DNA of 23,706 bases from an uncultured Flavobacteriales bacterium. Lineage in GTDB: Bacteria; Bacteroidota; Bacteroidia; Flavobacteriales_E; Vicingaceae. The stretch spans positions 1 through 23,706 of the forward strand of contig CALCHN010000017.1 in NCBI GenBank assembly GCA_937901255.1. The letters are read 5' to 3'. Of this stretch, positions 8,485 to 14,139 are shown piece by piece (position 1 is the stretch's first letter; the number at the start of each line of letters is the position of its first letter). The position numbers and the translations under genes were made by a program. The notes beneath the pieces were generated by a model, which saw nothing but the letters and a program-made list of their open reading frames with translations, was not told where the DNA came from and did no database searches.

Positions 8485-9082
8485 ATCTCATTTTAAAATC
8501 ATTCCACTCTAATACCCTCTCTAATCCAACTTGATTAAATGGGCTTCCATCTTTATATCCTCCTCTTTTTACCATTTTTAATTTTAATAATTCTTTTACC
8601 TCTTCCCATTCTTCGCTATTTGGATCAGCCATGATTAAAATATATTCTTTGGGTGGTTCAATCTGAACAGACTGTTCAAAATCCAATTGCTCCCCATCTT
8701 CCATTTTATCAATTTTATCTACAGGTAAATCCAACCCCCACTCTTCCACTTGTTCTGCATCCCATTCATTTGCTATCATATCCCAATCCCACTCTCCGAA
8801 TCCTACATTGTCCTTTATAATAAATTGTCTTTGCTCATCCTCTGTTAGGTCTGATGCCTTTATTATGGTCACTTCTTTTAATCCTGCCTCCTTACAGGCT
8901 TTTAATCTCATGTTGCCTCCCAATACTAACATATCATCATTTACTACAATAGGTCGCATCTCTAACATTTTGGGAAACTCTTTTATTGAGTTAACCAACT
9001 TCTCAAACTTATCATCCTTTATTAATCTTGGATTGTTTGGATTGCTCTTTACTTCTGATATTTTTACTCTTGTTGTGTTCAT
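8462..9082 (-). CDS. ParB/sulfiredoxin-fold nuclease-like protein
   Basis: A 206-residue protein with a ParB N-terminal domain: Asn-Pro-Asn-Asn-Pro-Arg early, then Met-Arg-Pro-Ile-Val-Val, and the box Val-Leu-Gly-Gly-Asn-Met-Arg-Leu-Lys-Ala-Cys (about residues 52-62). Asp-Glu-Gln-Arg-Gln-Phe-Ile-Ile-Lys-Asp-Asn follows. The chosen ATG at 9082 gives the usual start just before the beta strand; an upstream in-frame ATG at 9145 would overlap the preceding gene. ParB-like proteins next to DNA-modification enzymes and terminases are common in phages and may read or act on DNA for modification or packaging. The acidic C-terminal half is not recognised. Confidence 0.8.
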   Translation of the reverse strand: MNTTRVKISEVKSNPNNPRLIKDDKFEKLVNSIKEFPKMLEMRPIVVNDDMLVLGGNMRLKACKEAGLKEVTIIKASDLTEDEQRQFIIKDNVGFGEWDWDMIANEWDAEQVEEWGLDLPVDKIDKMEDGEQLDFEQSVQIEPPKEYILIMADPNSEEWEEVKELLKLKMVKRGGYKDGSPFNQVGLERVLEWNDFKMRYANSDTK

Positions 9083-9092
9083 AAAAGTATTA

Positions 9093-9353
9093 TTAAATAT
9101 CACAATCTTCACCCTCTCTGCATTCTTTAGGGTCTGCAATATCATCTATAGGATTTTTACATTCAAAAGGTATAATGCTTATTTTATGGCTCAACTCAGA
9201 TAGATGTCTTTCATTTGAGTTTATTGAGTCTATTAAAATATCAATGTTTTTATTTATAGCATTTGTCTTTTTTCTTTGATAATAAACCATTTTAAATAAT
9301 AAAACTATTGCTATTGATTGAATGATAAAAAATACTACTGTAATTGTATTCAT
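9093..9353 (-). CDS. Single-pass membrane protein with coiled coil
   Basis: An 86-residue protein with an N-terminal membrane helix (about residues 4-23), a coiled-coil region and a Cys-containing, acidic C-terminus (Cys-Lys, Cys-Arg-Glu-Gly-Glu-Asp-Cys). The layout resembles an inner-membrane spanin, but this is only by shape. It lies 10 nt upstream of the ParB-like gene. Confidence 0.5.
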   Translation of the reverse strand: MNTITVVFFIIQSIAIVLLFKMVYYQRKKTNAINKNIDILIDSINSNERHLSELSHKISIIPFECKNPIDDIADPKECREGEDCDI

Positions 9354-9363
9354 TTTTTAAGGT

Positions 9364-9780
9364 TTAAATAAGTATTAATGCACAAATGATAACCACTAAA
9401 TAAGAAATGAATATTCCTGTCTTCATTCCTCCAATGGTCTTTAATATTCTGTCTGTTCTAGGTTTGTTTCCCAAATAGTTCCAAGGTAAATTCCTTTTCT
9501 TGTTCAATGTTAAGTTGAAAGGCGTAAAGAATGATGCTGCAGATAGAGTAAATAATAAAACCATTGTAAGTACGTTTCTTTCTTCAAATACCATATAAGC
9601 AAGTAAAGATAAGAAAAAGAACATTACTCCCCTTATAGCTGCTCTTGTGTTGTGATTTAACCCTCTTGGAGCCATTGCTTGAGAAAGGTTCTTATTTATC
9701 TTGTAAGCATCTAAATAACCCCACATTATACCGTTGTAGGTGTTTATTGTTATGAGTAGTAGTATTGCTGTTATTTCCAT
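9364..9780 (-). CDS. Multi-pass membrane protein of unknown function
   Basis: A 138-residue protein with about four hydrophobic helices: residues 3-22, 49-66, 69-88 and 118-137. Between helices 3 and 4 lies a basic loop with Asn-Leu-Pro-Trp-Asn-Tyr-Leu-Gly. It is separated by one base from the preceding small gene and starts with an A-rich leader. No known holin signature is clear, though a holin or envelope role is possible. Confidence 0.55.
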   Translation of the reverse strand: MEITAILLLITINTYNGIMWGYLDAYKINKNLSQAMAPRGLNHNTRAAIRGVMFFFLSLLAYMVFEERNVLTMVLLFTLSAASFFTPFNLTLNKKRNLPWNYLGNKPRTDRILKTIGGMKTGIFISYLVVIICALILI

Positions 9781-9781
9781 T

Positions 9782-9994
9782 TTAAAAAGGTAATTCGTTT
9801 TTGTGTAGAAATCTTGGCTTTAATCTATTTATGAAACTTTTAATCATGCAATTTACTAAATATTTATACCAATAATATTCCGTTCTGCATTGTTCGTTTT
9901 CCTTCATGTACTTTTTAGCTGAATACATTAACTTTAAGTACCAAATAAATTCTCTCATTTCTTTAAATCTTTTATATCGTACTGCAATTTCCAT
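9782..9994 (-). CDS. Small basic protein of unknown function
   Basis: A 70-residue, Tyr-, Lys- and Arg-rich helical protein. Its ATG overlaps the stop of the upstream reading frame as TAATG, a coupling seen only if the upstream gene is read in its second frame. This helps to prove that the second frame is coding. Confidence 0.5.
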   Translation of the reverse strand: MEIAVRYKRFKEMREFIWYLKLMYSAKKYMKENEQCRTEYYWYKYLVNCMIKSFINRLKPRFLHKNELPF

Positions 9995-10289
9995 TATTTA
10001 TATTTTAAATTAAAGCTATATTTGTTTGGGTTATTTAAATCAACTTCATTTTCAAGAGGGTAGAATACAACTAATAATTGCCCTTCTTCCGTTCCATCAT
10101 CCCAATACCATGATTCGCTTTGATCGATTTCAGATATACATTTAGCAATCCTTTTAAATTTCTTACGGGACTCCTTTCTATATCTATTTGCTCACCTGTT
10201 AATTCCTCAATGCGACTTAATAATATTTCTTCTTTTTGACTTTGTAGTTTATCATACAATTTATCTATATATTTACTTATTATTTCCAT
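9994..10289 (-). pseudogene. Hypothetical gene split by a -1 frame change (frameshifted or programmed)
   Basis: The first frame starts at 10289 and runs 72 codons to a stop at 10071. Its last part, after Ser-Pro-Val-Arg-Asn-Leu, is unlike normal protein. The -1 frame continues from there as Lys-Arg-Ile-Ala-Lys-Cys-Ile-Ser-Glu-Ile, then Trp-Tyr-Trp-Asp-Asp-Gly-Thr-Glu-Glu-Gly, to a TAA at 9994-9996 that overlaps the next ATG (TAATG). The joined product would be about 97 residues. The switch point coincides with AAATTTA at 10155-10161, in phase as A AAT TTA. A loss of one A from the following A-run would give the same result. The function is unknown. Confidence 0.7.
10155..10161 (-). promoter_or_regulatory. 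Candidate -1 ribosomal slippage heptamer A AAT TTA
   Basis: The heptamer is in the zero-frame register needed for simultaneous -1 slippage. It lies inside the overlap of the two coding frames of the split gene. No strong downstream pseudoknot was identified by eye, so a plain one-base deletion remains equally likely. Confidence 0.4.
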
Positions 10290-10482
10290 TGTTTAAATCT
10301 TTTAAGTTTAATCTTTTCTTTCCCCTTCTTTCAATATACAAATCTATCCAATTTTTTGCTTTCTCTTCTGTAGGAAAGAACTTTGCTTTTTTAAAGTTCC
10401 TTGCCAAATACTTTTCCTTTCCATTGAAGTCATATAACTCTATGTTATGGGTTATTCTTTTAATTCTCTTTATGGATACCAA
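10273..10482 (-). CDS. Small basic protein of unknown function
   Basis: A 69-residue protein, Lys-rich, with Phe-Pro-Thr-Glu-Glu-Lys-Ala-Lys-Asn-Trp-Ile-Asp in the middle, a pattern seen in small phage proteins with one helix packed on a short sheet. It overlaps both neighbours by 13 and 17 nt. I do not recognise it. Confidence 0.5.
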   Translation of the reverse strand: MVSIKRIKRITHNIELYDFNGKEKYLARNFKKAKFFPTEEKAKNWIDLYIERRGKKRLNLKDLNNGNNK

Positions 10483-10709
10483 TACTTATTTGCTGACTTC
10501 TCAAGCACATCTTCCAACTGTACCATATTGTCGAGTGTTAATTCTTTATAATACCCATCCAATATATCCAAAGCTGATTTGATTGCTGCTTGCTTAGCAT
10601 CTTTTAAGTTCTTGTACCCTTCAGTACTTGCATAGATAATGTTTCCATTGTCTGCTGTTAACCTTATTCTATGCTCTTGTTTTTCGTCTTTGTATTCTTC
10701 TATTTTCAT
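10470..10709 (-). CDS. YegP/DUF1508-like small protein
   Basis: A 79-residue protein. Residues 10-46 follow the DUF1508 pattern: a beta strand (His-Arg-Ile-Arg-Leu), Asp-Asn-Gly-Asn-Ile-Ile, a Ser/Thr-rich strand, then Tyr-Lys and an Ala-rich helix (Asp-Ala-Lys-Gln-Ala-Ala-Ile). One DUF1508 unit is about 40 residues; a second helical part follows. The molecular role of this fold is not established. It overlaps the upstream gene by 4 nt. Confidence 0.5.
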   Translation of the reverse strand: MKIEEYKDEKQEHRIRLTADNGNIIYASTEGYKNLKDAKQAAIKSALDILDGYYKELTLDNMVQLEDVLEKSANKYWYP

Positions 10710-10981
10710 CTGTCTATCCTGTTTTTAAATTCAATACCGTAGAAATCTTTATATACTTTCTTTGCCTTTTCAGCAGCCTTTCGCCTTTCTTCTTTTGATC
10801 CTGCATTTAAATAGTCGTCTAATGCATCCATTGCTATAGACAAATCTATTGTGCATTTAGACAATTCGCCAATCAAATATTTTTGAAAGGATTTTGGTTT
10901 GTATTTTTTGCTTTCGTTTTTTAAGTAGTCGCTTTTTATAAGCTCTTCGACTGCCCTTATTTCATTTTCTTTTGCTTCCAT
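10706..10981 (-). CDS. Small helical protein of unknown function
   Basis: A 91-residue, Lys- and Glu-rich helical protein that starts directly after the AACTCAAAA leader motif and an AATA spacer. Its first codons and the start region (10966-10987) are identical over 22 nt to the start region of the gene at 11984, although the rest of the two proteins is unrelated. Confidence 0.5.
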   Translation of the reverse strand: MEAKENEIRAVEELIKSDYLKNESKKYKPKSFQKYLIGELSKCTIDLSIAMDALDDYLNAGSKEERRKAAEKAKKVYKDFYGIEFKNRIDR

Positions 10982-11012
10982 TATTTTGAGTTTTATAACA
11001 CTAAGTTAAACA

Positions 11013-11639
11013 TTATTTTAATTCCTTTATCTTTTTTCTATAGTTATTCCTTATCTCTTTTAGGTGTTCCCTATCCCATTTTAGATCCATTCTTTTATCC
11101 TCTTCTGCTAATCTTAAAAGGTGTTCAACCTCTTTTGCTCCTATCCTTTCAGGAAGTCTTAACAGATAAGAATCAAAGTTTCCATCCTTAAACCTGTTGC
11201 ATTGTATGCACTGGCCATGTATGTTGTATTCATAATACCTAATCGTGCTGTATTTAGTTGGGTAAAGATGCCCTGCTTCAAATTCATTGTTCCAAGGCGT
11301 GCCACATGATATACATGGCTTACCCTTATCCCTTTTTCTTATGTACTCATGGCAAACATCCCTAACATTGGACAACAATACTCCAAGCCCCTTTCTGTTC
11401 TTGTGTTCCTTTTCTGCTTTCTCCAGGTCTTTTCTATCTTTAGTAACCTTAATGCTTATTCGCTCTATTTGCTTTCTACCCTCGTCAGTATTGTAAAGCC
11501 ATTTAGGATAGCATCCACATGAAATACCTATGCCGTAAATTCTATTGGCTTTTCCATAATGAACTTGAGGTATCATTTCCCCACATCCAAAGCCTTTAGC
11601 CTTTCCTGTTCCTTTACATTTCTTTTCTTTGGGTTTCAT
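11013..11639 (-). CDS. ninG: NinG-like recombination protein (Rap family)
   Basis: A 208-residue protein, close to the length of lambda NinG. The N-terminal part has Cys-Lys-Gly then Gly-Cys-Gly-Glu and Cys-Gly-Cys metal-binding clusters. The C-terminal half holds the family core: Cys-Ile-Ser-Cys-Gly (about 113-117), Glu-Ala-Gly-His-Leu-Tyr-Pro-Thr (126-133), Asn-Ile-His-Gly-Gln-Cys (144-149) and Cys-Asn-Arg-Phe-Lys-Asp-Gly-Asn, an HNH-like zinc fold. In lambda this protein (Rap) is a structure-specific nuclease used in recombination. It fits with ERF and NinB encoded further upstream in the same direction. It is the first gene after the cassette array. Confidence 0.85.
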   Translation of the reverse strand: MKPKEKKCKGTGKAKGFGCGEMIPQVHYGKANRIYGIGISCGCYPKWLYNTDEGRKQIERISIKVTKDRKDLEKAEKEHKNRKGLGVLLSNVRDVCHEYIRKRDKGKPCISCGTPWNNEFEAGHLYPTKYSTIRYYEYNIHGQCIQCNRFKDGNFDSYLLRLPERIGAKEVEHLLRLAEEDKRMDLKWDREHLKEIRNNYRKKIKELK

Positions 11640-11715
11640 AATTTATTACTTTTAAAATATGCTCTACGGTTTTAGATAGATAAGACTTTAAGCAAAACAG
11701 TTAACTTTATACACC

Positions 11716-11724
11716 GTTAGCAAT
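11716..11724 (-). repeat. attC-like R'' box of the 11724-11984 cassette
   Basis: On the minus strand ATTGCTAAC ends the gene and is the exact complement of GTTAGCAAT at 11829-11837, inside the same gene. It is followed by GGTGTATAAAG but no matching L' box was found in the gap before ninG. This is probably the degenerate last site of the array. Confidence 0.5.
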
Positions 11725-11984
11725 CATAAAAGGCTTTTAGCTTTTCTATACAAATCAGTATCTCCACCCATTCCATCTTCCCAGGCCTCAACGAACTCTT
11801 CTACAAACGCCTTTAACGCCACTTCGTTATTGCTAACATTGTGTATAGGTAATTTTTTCCCTTGTTTTTTCGGTTCAAATTCACTTTCTACCCATTTAGC
11901 AATTGCAGCTATTTGGTCATCATAAGCGTATAATCCTTTGGTTATTTCTCTTTTAATCTTTAGGTAAATTTCTTTTGCTTCCAT
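11724..11984 (-). CDS. Cassette gene: small acidic protein, chimeric start
   Basis: An 86-residue helical protein: a Lys/Glu helix, Ala-Ile-Ala-Lys-Trp-Val near residue 30, a Lys-rich linker, then an acidic C-terminal part (Glu-Ala-Trp-Glu-Asp-Gly-Met). The function is unknown. The start lies inside the long apical loop of the preceding attC-like site, and the frame passes in phase through the L' box (11841-11851) and R' box (11829-11837), where the GTT of the box is a Val codon. The first codons are shared with the gene at 10981. So the N-terminal half and C-terminal half may have separate origins. Confidence 0.6.
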   Translation of the reverse strand: MEAKEIYLKIKREITKGLYAYDDQIAAIAKWVESEFEPKKQGKKLPIHNVSNNEVALKAFVEEFVEAWEDGMGGDTDLYRKAKSLL

Positions 11985-12056
11985 TATTTTAAATTTTAGT
12001 TTATTAAATCGGGTAAAAACTACCCATACACTTGTCCGTTAGCTGCAATTAAGAGC
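11829..12056 (-). repeat. attC-like site between cassettes 12063 and 11724 (long loop)
   Basis: In minus-strand order: R'' box GCAGCTAAC (12038-12046, extended to 12056), a 6-nt spacer, L'' GTGTATGGGTA (12021-12031), a loop of about 170 nt that holds the ATG of the next gene, L' TACCTATACAC (11841-11851), 3 nt, and R' GTTAGCAAT (11829-11837). L'' and L' pair at 11 positions with one G-T wobble. R'' pairs with the R' of its own cassette, as in integron cassettes. Confidence 0.6.
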
Positions 12057-12062
12057 TAAGAT

Positions 12063-12272
12063 TCATATAAGTAGTTTCTCTCGTTCCTCTTTGCTCATTT
12101 TAGCAATCTCACTATTGCTATACCATACCAATTCCTCACCATTCAATTCTATTGGCTTTTTTCGTTCAATAAATATTGAGTCACCAGTACTTTCATCTTT
12201 AAATTCTTCAGTCCAATGCTTGTATTTAACAACACCTTTTTTTGATTTTACTTCACTGTAAGTATATTCCAT
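12063..12272 (-). CDS. Cassette gene: small protein of unknown function
   Basis: A 69-residue protein with a beta-strand-like, Tyr/Ser/Lys start and an acidic Lys-rich end. The ATG at 12272 was chosen because an A-rich leader precedes it; an upstream in-frame ATG at 12332 lies inside the attC-like site. The gene is bracketed by 19-nt complementary ends: 12312-12330 before it and 12038-12056 after it agree at 17 of 19 positions. This is the best-defined single cassette of the array. The function is not recognised. Confidence 0.6.
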   Translation of the reverse strand: MEYTYSEVKSKKGVVKYKHWTEEFKDESTGDSIFIERKKPIELNGEELVWYSNSEIAKMSKEEREKLLI

Positions 12273-12311
12273 TTTAATTTGATTTATATTAATAATTACG
12301 TTTCTAAATTC

Positions 12312-12382
12312 GCTCTTAACAGCAGCTAACAAGGGCTAAAAACACATTAAAACGATGTTTTAGCCCCGTCACGTTGTGGTGC
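12312..12382 (-). repeat. attC-like site between cassettes 12384 and 12063 (compact)
   Basis: In minus-strand order: R'' GCACCACAAC (12373-12382), a 6-nt spacer, L'' GGGCTAAAACA (12356-12366), a loop with CATCGTTTTAATGTG, L' TGTTTTTAGCCC (12333-12344) with one bulged T, TT, and R' GTTAGCTGC (12322-12330). The arm lengths, the unequal spacers and the extrahelical base are like an integron attC. The apical loop recurs at 21741-21755. Confidence 0.75.
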
Positions 12383-12383
12383 A

Positions 12384-12581
12384 TTACCAATCCGATCCAT
12401 AAAACTCTAATTCCTCACCACAATCTTTGCATTTTATCTTATTGTAATTCCAATCGCATGGTTCACCAAATTCATCACAAAAGTCTTTGTAAGTCCATTC
12501 ATGCTCTTCGTGGCATTTAGGACAATCAATCTTTATTTGTATTGGTTTTTGAATTACTTGTACTTCTACCGTTTTACTCAT
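12384..12581 (-). CDS. Cassette gene: small zinc-ribbon protein
   Basis: A 65-residue protein with Cys-Pro-Lys-Cys-His near residue 20 and Cys-Lys-Asp-Cys-Gly near residue 52, a two-knuckle zinc ribbon, with acidic residues between them. The ATG at 12581 is preceded by an A-rich leader; an in-frame ATG at 12662 would run through the hairpins of the upstream site. Perfect 10-nt complementary ends, GTTGTGGTGC before (12598-12607) and GCACCACAAC after (12373-12382), bracket the gene. Binding to nucleic acid or protein is possible; the specific role is unknown. Confidence 0.65.
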   Translation of the reverse strand: MSKTVEVQVIQKPIQIKIDCPKCHEEHEWTYKDFCDEFGEPCDWNYNKIKCKDCGEELEFYGSDW

Positions 12582-12597
12582 TTTTCTAAGAATTAAC

Positions 12598-12702
12598 GCA
12601 CCACAACAATAAATAAAATGAATAGTGCATGGGTGCTTTATGCTTCTATTCAAGTGTAGCATGTGCGCTACTGCATTTTATTAGAGCCGTTAGTATCAAT
12701 GC
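12598..12702 (-). repeat. attC-like site between cassettes 12702 and 12384
   Basis: In minus-strand order: R'' GCATTGATACTAAC (12689-12702), a short spacer, L'' AATAAAATG (12674-12682), internal hairpins GTAGC/GCTAC and TGAATAG/CTATTCA, L' CATTTTATT (12612-12620), TATT, and R' GTTGTGGTGC (12598-12607). The whole site is about 105 nt, within the usual size range of attC sites, with a branched apical structure. Confidence 0.7.
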
Positions 12703-12932
12703 TAAGACTGCTGTTTACGTTTATTATTCATCAATATCCATTTGTCGTTAGGATGAAACCAAGTGCAACCGCATTGCCCTTCTTTTGGATGACCTGAACT
12801 ATGACACCATCCACCTCTGTAATGGTCTTTAATTGTGTGTCCACAGTTGCATTTTACATTCTTTGGAACTTTAGAAGCACTGATACTAACAGCAGGTTGC
12901 TTCAATGGCTTAGTTTCTTTTTCATCTGACAT
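12702..12932 (-). CDS. Cassette gene: Cys/His-rich zinc-binding protein, chimeric start
   Basis: A 76-residue protein. After a polar N-terminus it has Cys-Asn-Cys-Gly-His, a Trp-Cys-His-Ser-Ser-Gly-His group and Cys-Gly-Cys-Thr-Trp-Phe-His, a likely multi-Cys/His zinc site. The ATG is in the apical loop of the upstream site. Codons 9-14 carry the L' box (12892-12909), and the R' box GTTAGTATCAGTGC (12877-12890) begins with a Val codon in frame. The stop overlaps the R'' box (12689-12702), which complements R' at 13 of 14 positions. The function is unknown. Confidence 0.6.
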   Translation of the reverse strand: MSDEKETKPLKQPAVSISASKVPKNVKCNCGHTIKDHYRGGWCHSSGHPKEGQCGCTWFHPNDKWILMNNKRKQQS

Positions 12933-13020
12933 ATTATTGTTTATTTAAAGTTTGTACTTCTAATCAAGCTTATCGGTTAAGGTCGCCACTAAAGCAACCT
13001 GCGAACCGTTGTGGGCAATT
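12877..13020 (-). repeat. attC-like site between cassettes 13027 and 12702 (long loop)
   Basis: In minus-strand order: R'' AATTGCCCACAAC (13008-13020), GGTTC, L'' of 18 nt (12985-13002), a loop of about 75 nt containing the ATG at 12932, L' of 18 nt (12892-12909), one base, and R' at 12877-12890. The two 18-nt boxes are complementary at 16 positions and both mismatches are G-T pairs. A nested shorter hairpin, GGTT...AACC, also exists in the intergenic part. Confidence 0.65.
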
Positions 13021-13026
13021 GTGCGA

Positions 13027-13263
13027 CTAAAATTTTTTGCCACATTTCATGCAATGCCTATAATGAACAGTATCTCTAACAACCGCTTCGGGATGGTCGC
13101 AAAACTGTTCGCTTCGCCCTACAACACCGTGTATACGTAATTGCTCTAATCCGTTAAGAGCATTATCCTTCATTTCTCTACTGCGTGTAGTATGGCATTC
13201 TCCGCTTTCAATCATACTACTCAACATTGCTATTGTTCTTTGCGCTAATTTTATATAGTCCAT
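13027..13263 (-). CDS. Cassette gene: small zinc-finger-like protein, chimeric start
   Basis: A 78-residue protein: a helical N-terminal part (residues 1-42), then Phe-Cys-Asp-His and a C-terminal His-Cys-Met-Lys-Cys-Gly-Lys-Lys-Phe, a possible zinc site. The start is in the loop of the upstream attC-like site. The frame crosses L' (13128-13144) and R' GTTGTAGGGC (13116-13125), where GTT is a Val codon. The end box GCCCACAAC (from 13008) complements R' apart from one extra base. The function is unknown. Confidence 0.6.
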   Translation of the reverse strand: MDYIKLAQRTIAMLSSMIESGECHTTRSREMKDNALNGLEQLRIHGVVGRSEQFCDHPEAVVRDTVHYRHCMKCGKKF

Positions 13264-13320
13264 AATTTAAGTTTATTTATTATTAATCCGCAACTACGCA
13301 TACACGCATCACGTTATTTC
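13116..13320 (-). repeat. attC-like site at the upstream edge of the array (long loop)
   Basis: In minus-strand order: R''-like GAAATAAC (13313-13320), L'' of 17 nt (13290-13306), a loop of about 145 nt with the ATG at 13263, L' of 17 nt (13128-13144), and R' GTTGTAGGGC (13116-13125). L'' and L' agree at 15 of 17 positions, with both differences able to form G-T pairs. No matching start box was found for the 13314 gene, so this may be the boundary of the array. Confidence 0.6.
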
Positions 13321-13496
13321 AACTCACCATTTATTCTAAGTTTATAAACCATCCATCCTTTGTACTCAAATGGAAATTTCTTCTTGTACATCATTCCCAA
13401 ACTCATTTCAGGATGTGCTTCTACTGCTTTCTTTATCTGTGAATAGGCTTCTACCTTATCACCTTTTGTTAATACTACTATGTTCTTGTTTGTCAT
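13314..13496 (-). CDS. Small basic protein of unknown function
   Basis: A 60-residue protein with a beta-strand start (Ile-Val-Val-Leu-Thr-Lys-Gly-Asp-Lys) and Lys-rich helix. It shares a 4-nt overlap with the upstream gene, as in the ordinary phage operon. Its stop TAA forms part of the first attC-like R'' box, so it marks the junction between operon and cassette array. Confidence 0.5.
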   Translation of the reverse strand: MTNKNIVVLTKGDKVEAYSQIKKAVEAHPEMSLGMMYKKKFPFEYKGWMVYKLRINGELK

Positions 13497-13717
13497 CTTA
13501 ATTCTATATTGGTTATTGATTCTTTGTCCACTACAATTGAAGTCCTTTCGTTATTGGTTTTTGTTCTTGCTTTCTCTGCTGCTTCTTTCAATGCTTCTTG
13601 GGCGTATCTTTTAGCCACTTCATCCACATAAGTTGATTGTAATCTATGAATATAATCCCATTCTTCACAATCATTTTCTTTTATAACTTCATTCTGTATT
13701 TCTTGCAGTGTTTTCAT
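13493..13717 (-). CDS. Small protein of unknown function
   Basis: A 74-residue mainly helical protein with an Ala/Glu-rich middle (Tyr-Ala-Gln-Glu-Ala-Leu-Lys-Glu-Ala-Ala-Glu). It overlaps both neighbours by 4 nt, which implies translational coupling with the DnaA-domain-like gene upstream. No family recognised. Confidence 0.5.
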   Translation of the reverse strand: MKTLQEIQNEVIKENDCEEWDYIHRLQSTYVDEVAKRYAQEALKEAAEKARTKTNNERTSIVVDKESITNIELR

Positions 13718-14136
13718 CTTAGTTTCTTTAAATATTTATGAATCTTCTCTTGTTGCTCAATAGGTAACTTAACCACTACTGAATGTACATCCTCTCTATA
13801 ATTTTTATAAAGTTTATAGTACTGTTCAAATCTCATTAACGTATTGTATATTGTTGCCCTACCTCTGTTTATCTTTTCCATTATACCATCATATCCCCTA
13901 TTGGTATTTGGCATTAAACACCTCATTATTCCGCAGTATATCTGTCTTCCCTTTCCATAGTCGTATTCTCTTGTGCCGTTTCTCATTGAATGATAGTTGA
14001 GTTTTAATTGGTCGCATACGGCTGCAAGTATTATTTCCCTTTGGTCGGATCTTGTGAGAAAAATATCTCTTAGCTCTTTCCAATGTTCATAATACGGTGT
14101 GCCTGTTAGGTCTTCTTGTTTGAGTTTTATTTCCAT
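13714..14136 (-). CDS. DnaA domain IV-like helix-turn-helix protein
   Basis: A 140-residue basic protein. The middle (about residues 60-110) has a Lys-Gly-Arg-Gln-Ile-Tyr start to a helix, then Gly-Tyr-Asp-Gly-Ile-Met and Asn-Arg-Gly-Arg-Ala-Thr-Ile-Tyr-Asn-Thr. This resembles the spacing of the DnaA C-terminal DNA-binding domain, where the loop and recognition helix carry an Arg-Asp-His-Thr-Thr motif. Here Arg-Gly-Arg-Ala-Thr-Ile stands in its place, so specificity would differ. Stand-alone domains of this type occur in phages near replication genes. The assignment is moderate. Confidence 0.45.
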   Translation of the reverse strand: MEIKLKQEDLTGTPYYEHWKELRDIFLTRSDQREIILAAVCDQLKLNYHSMRNGTREYDYGKGRQIYCGIMRCLMPNTNRGYDGIMEKINRGRATIYNTLMRFEQYYKLYKNYREDVHSVVVKLPIEQQEKIHKYLKKLR

Positions 14137-14139
14137 GAT

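Noticed and set aside
12582..12662. Upstream extension of the 12384 gene to an ATG at 12662
   Set aside because: The extension would translate the hairpins of the attC-like site and gives an unusual Cys/His-rich leader; the internal ATG has an A-rich leader.
11716..13320. CRISPR array, because of regular spacing of short repeats
   Set aside because: The boxes differ between units, are inverted and bracket coding genes; there are no uniform direct repeats with equal spacers and no cas genes.
11716..13320. Diversity-generating retroelement or group II intron
   Set aside because: No reverse transcriptase frame and no template/variable repeat pair with adenine-directed differences is present.
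11716..13320. MITE-like transposons with terminal inverted repeats
   Set aside because: Each gene has different end sequences, no target-site duplications are seen, and the junctions have a second paired box, which transposon ends would not explain.
13313..13496. The 13314 gene as a complete cassette
   Set aside because: Its end has an R''-like box but no complementary GTT start box was found nearby, so it is treated as the edge of the array.
13898..14083. Extra minus-strand frame inside the DnaA-domain-like gene
   Set aside because: It is in another frame of a gene with better composition and coupling on both sides.
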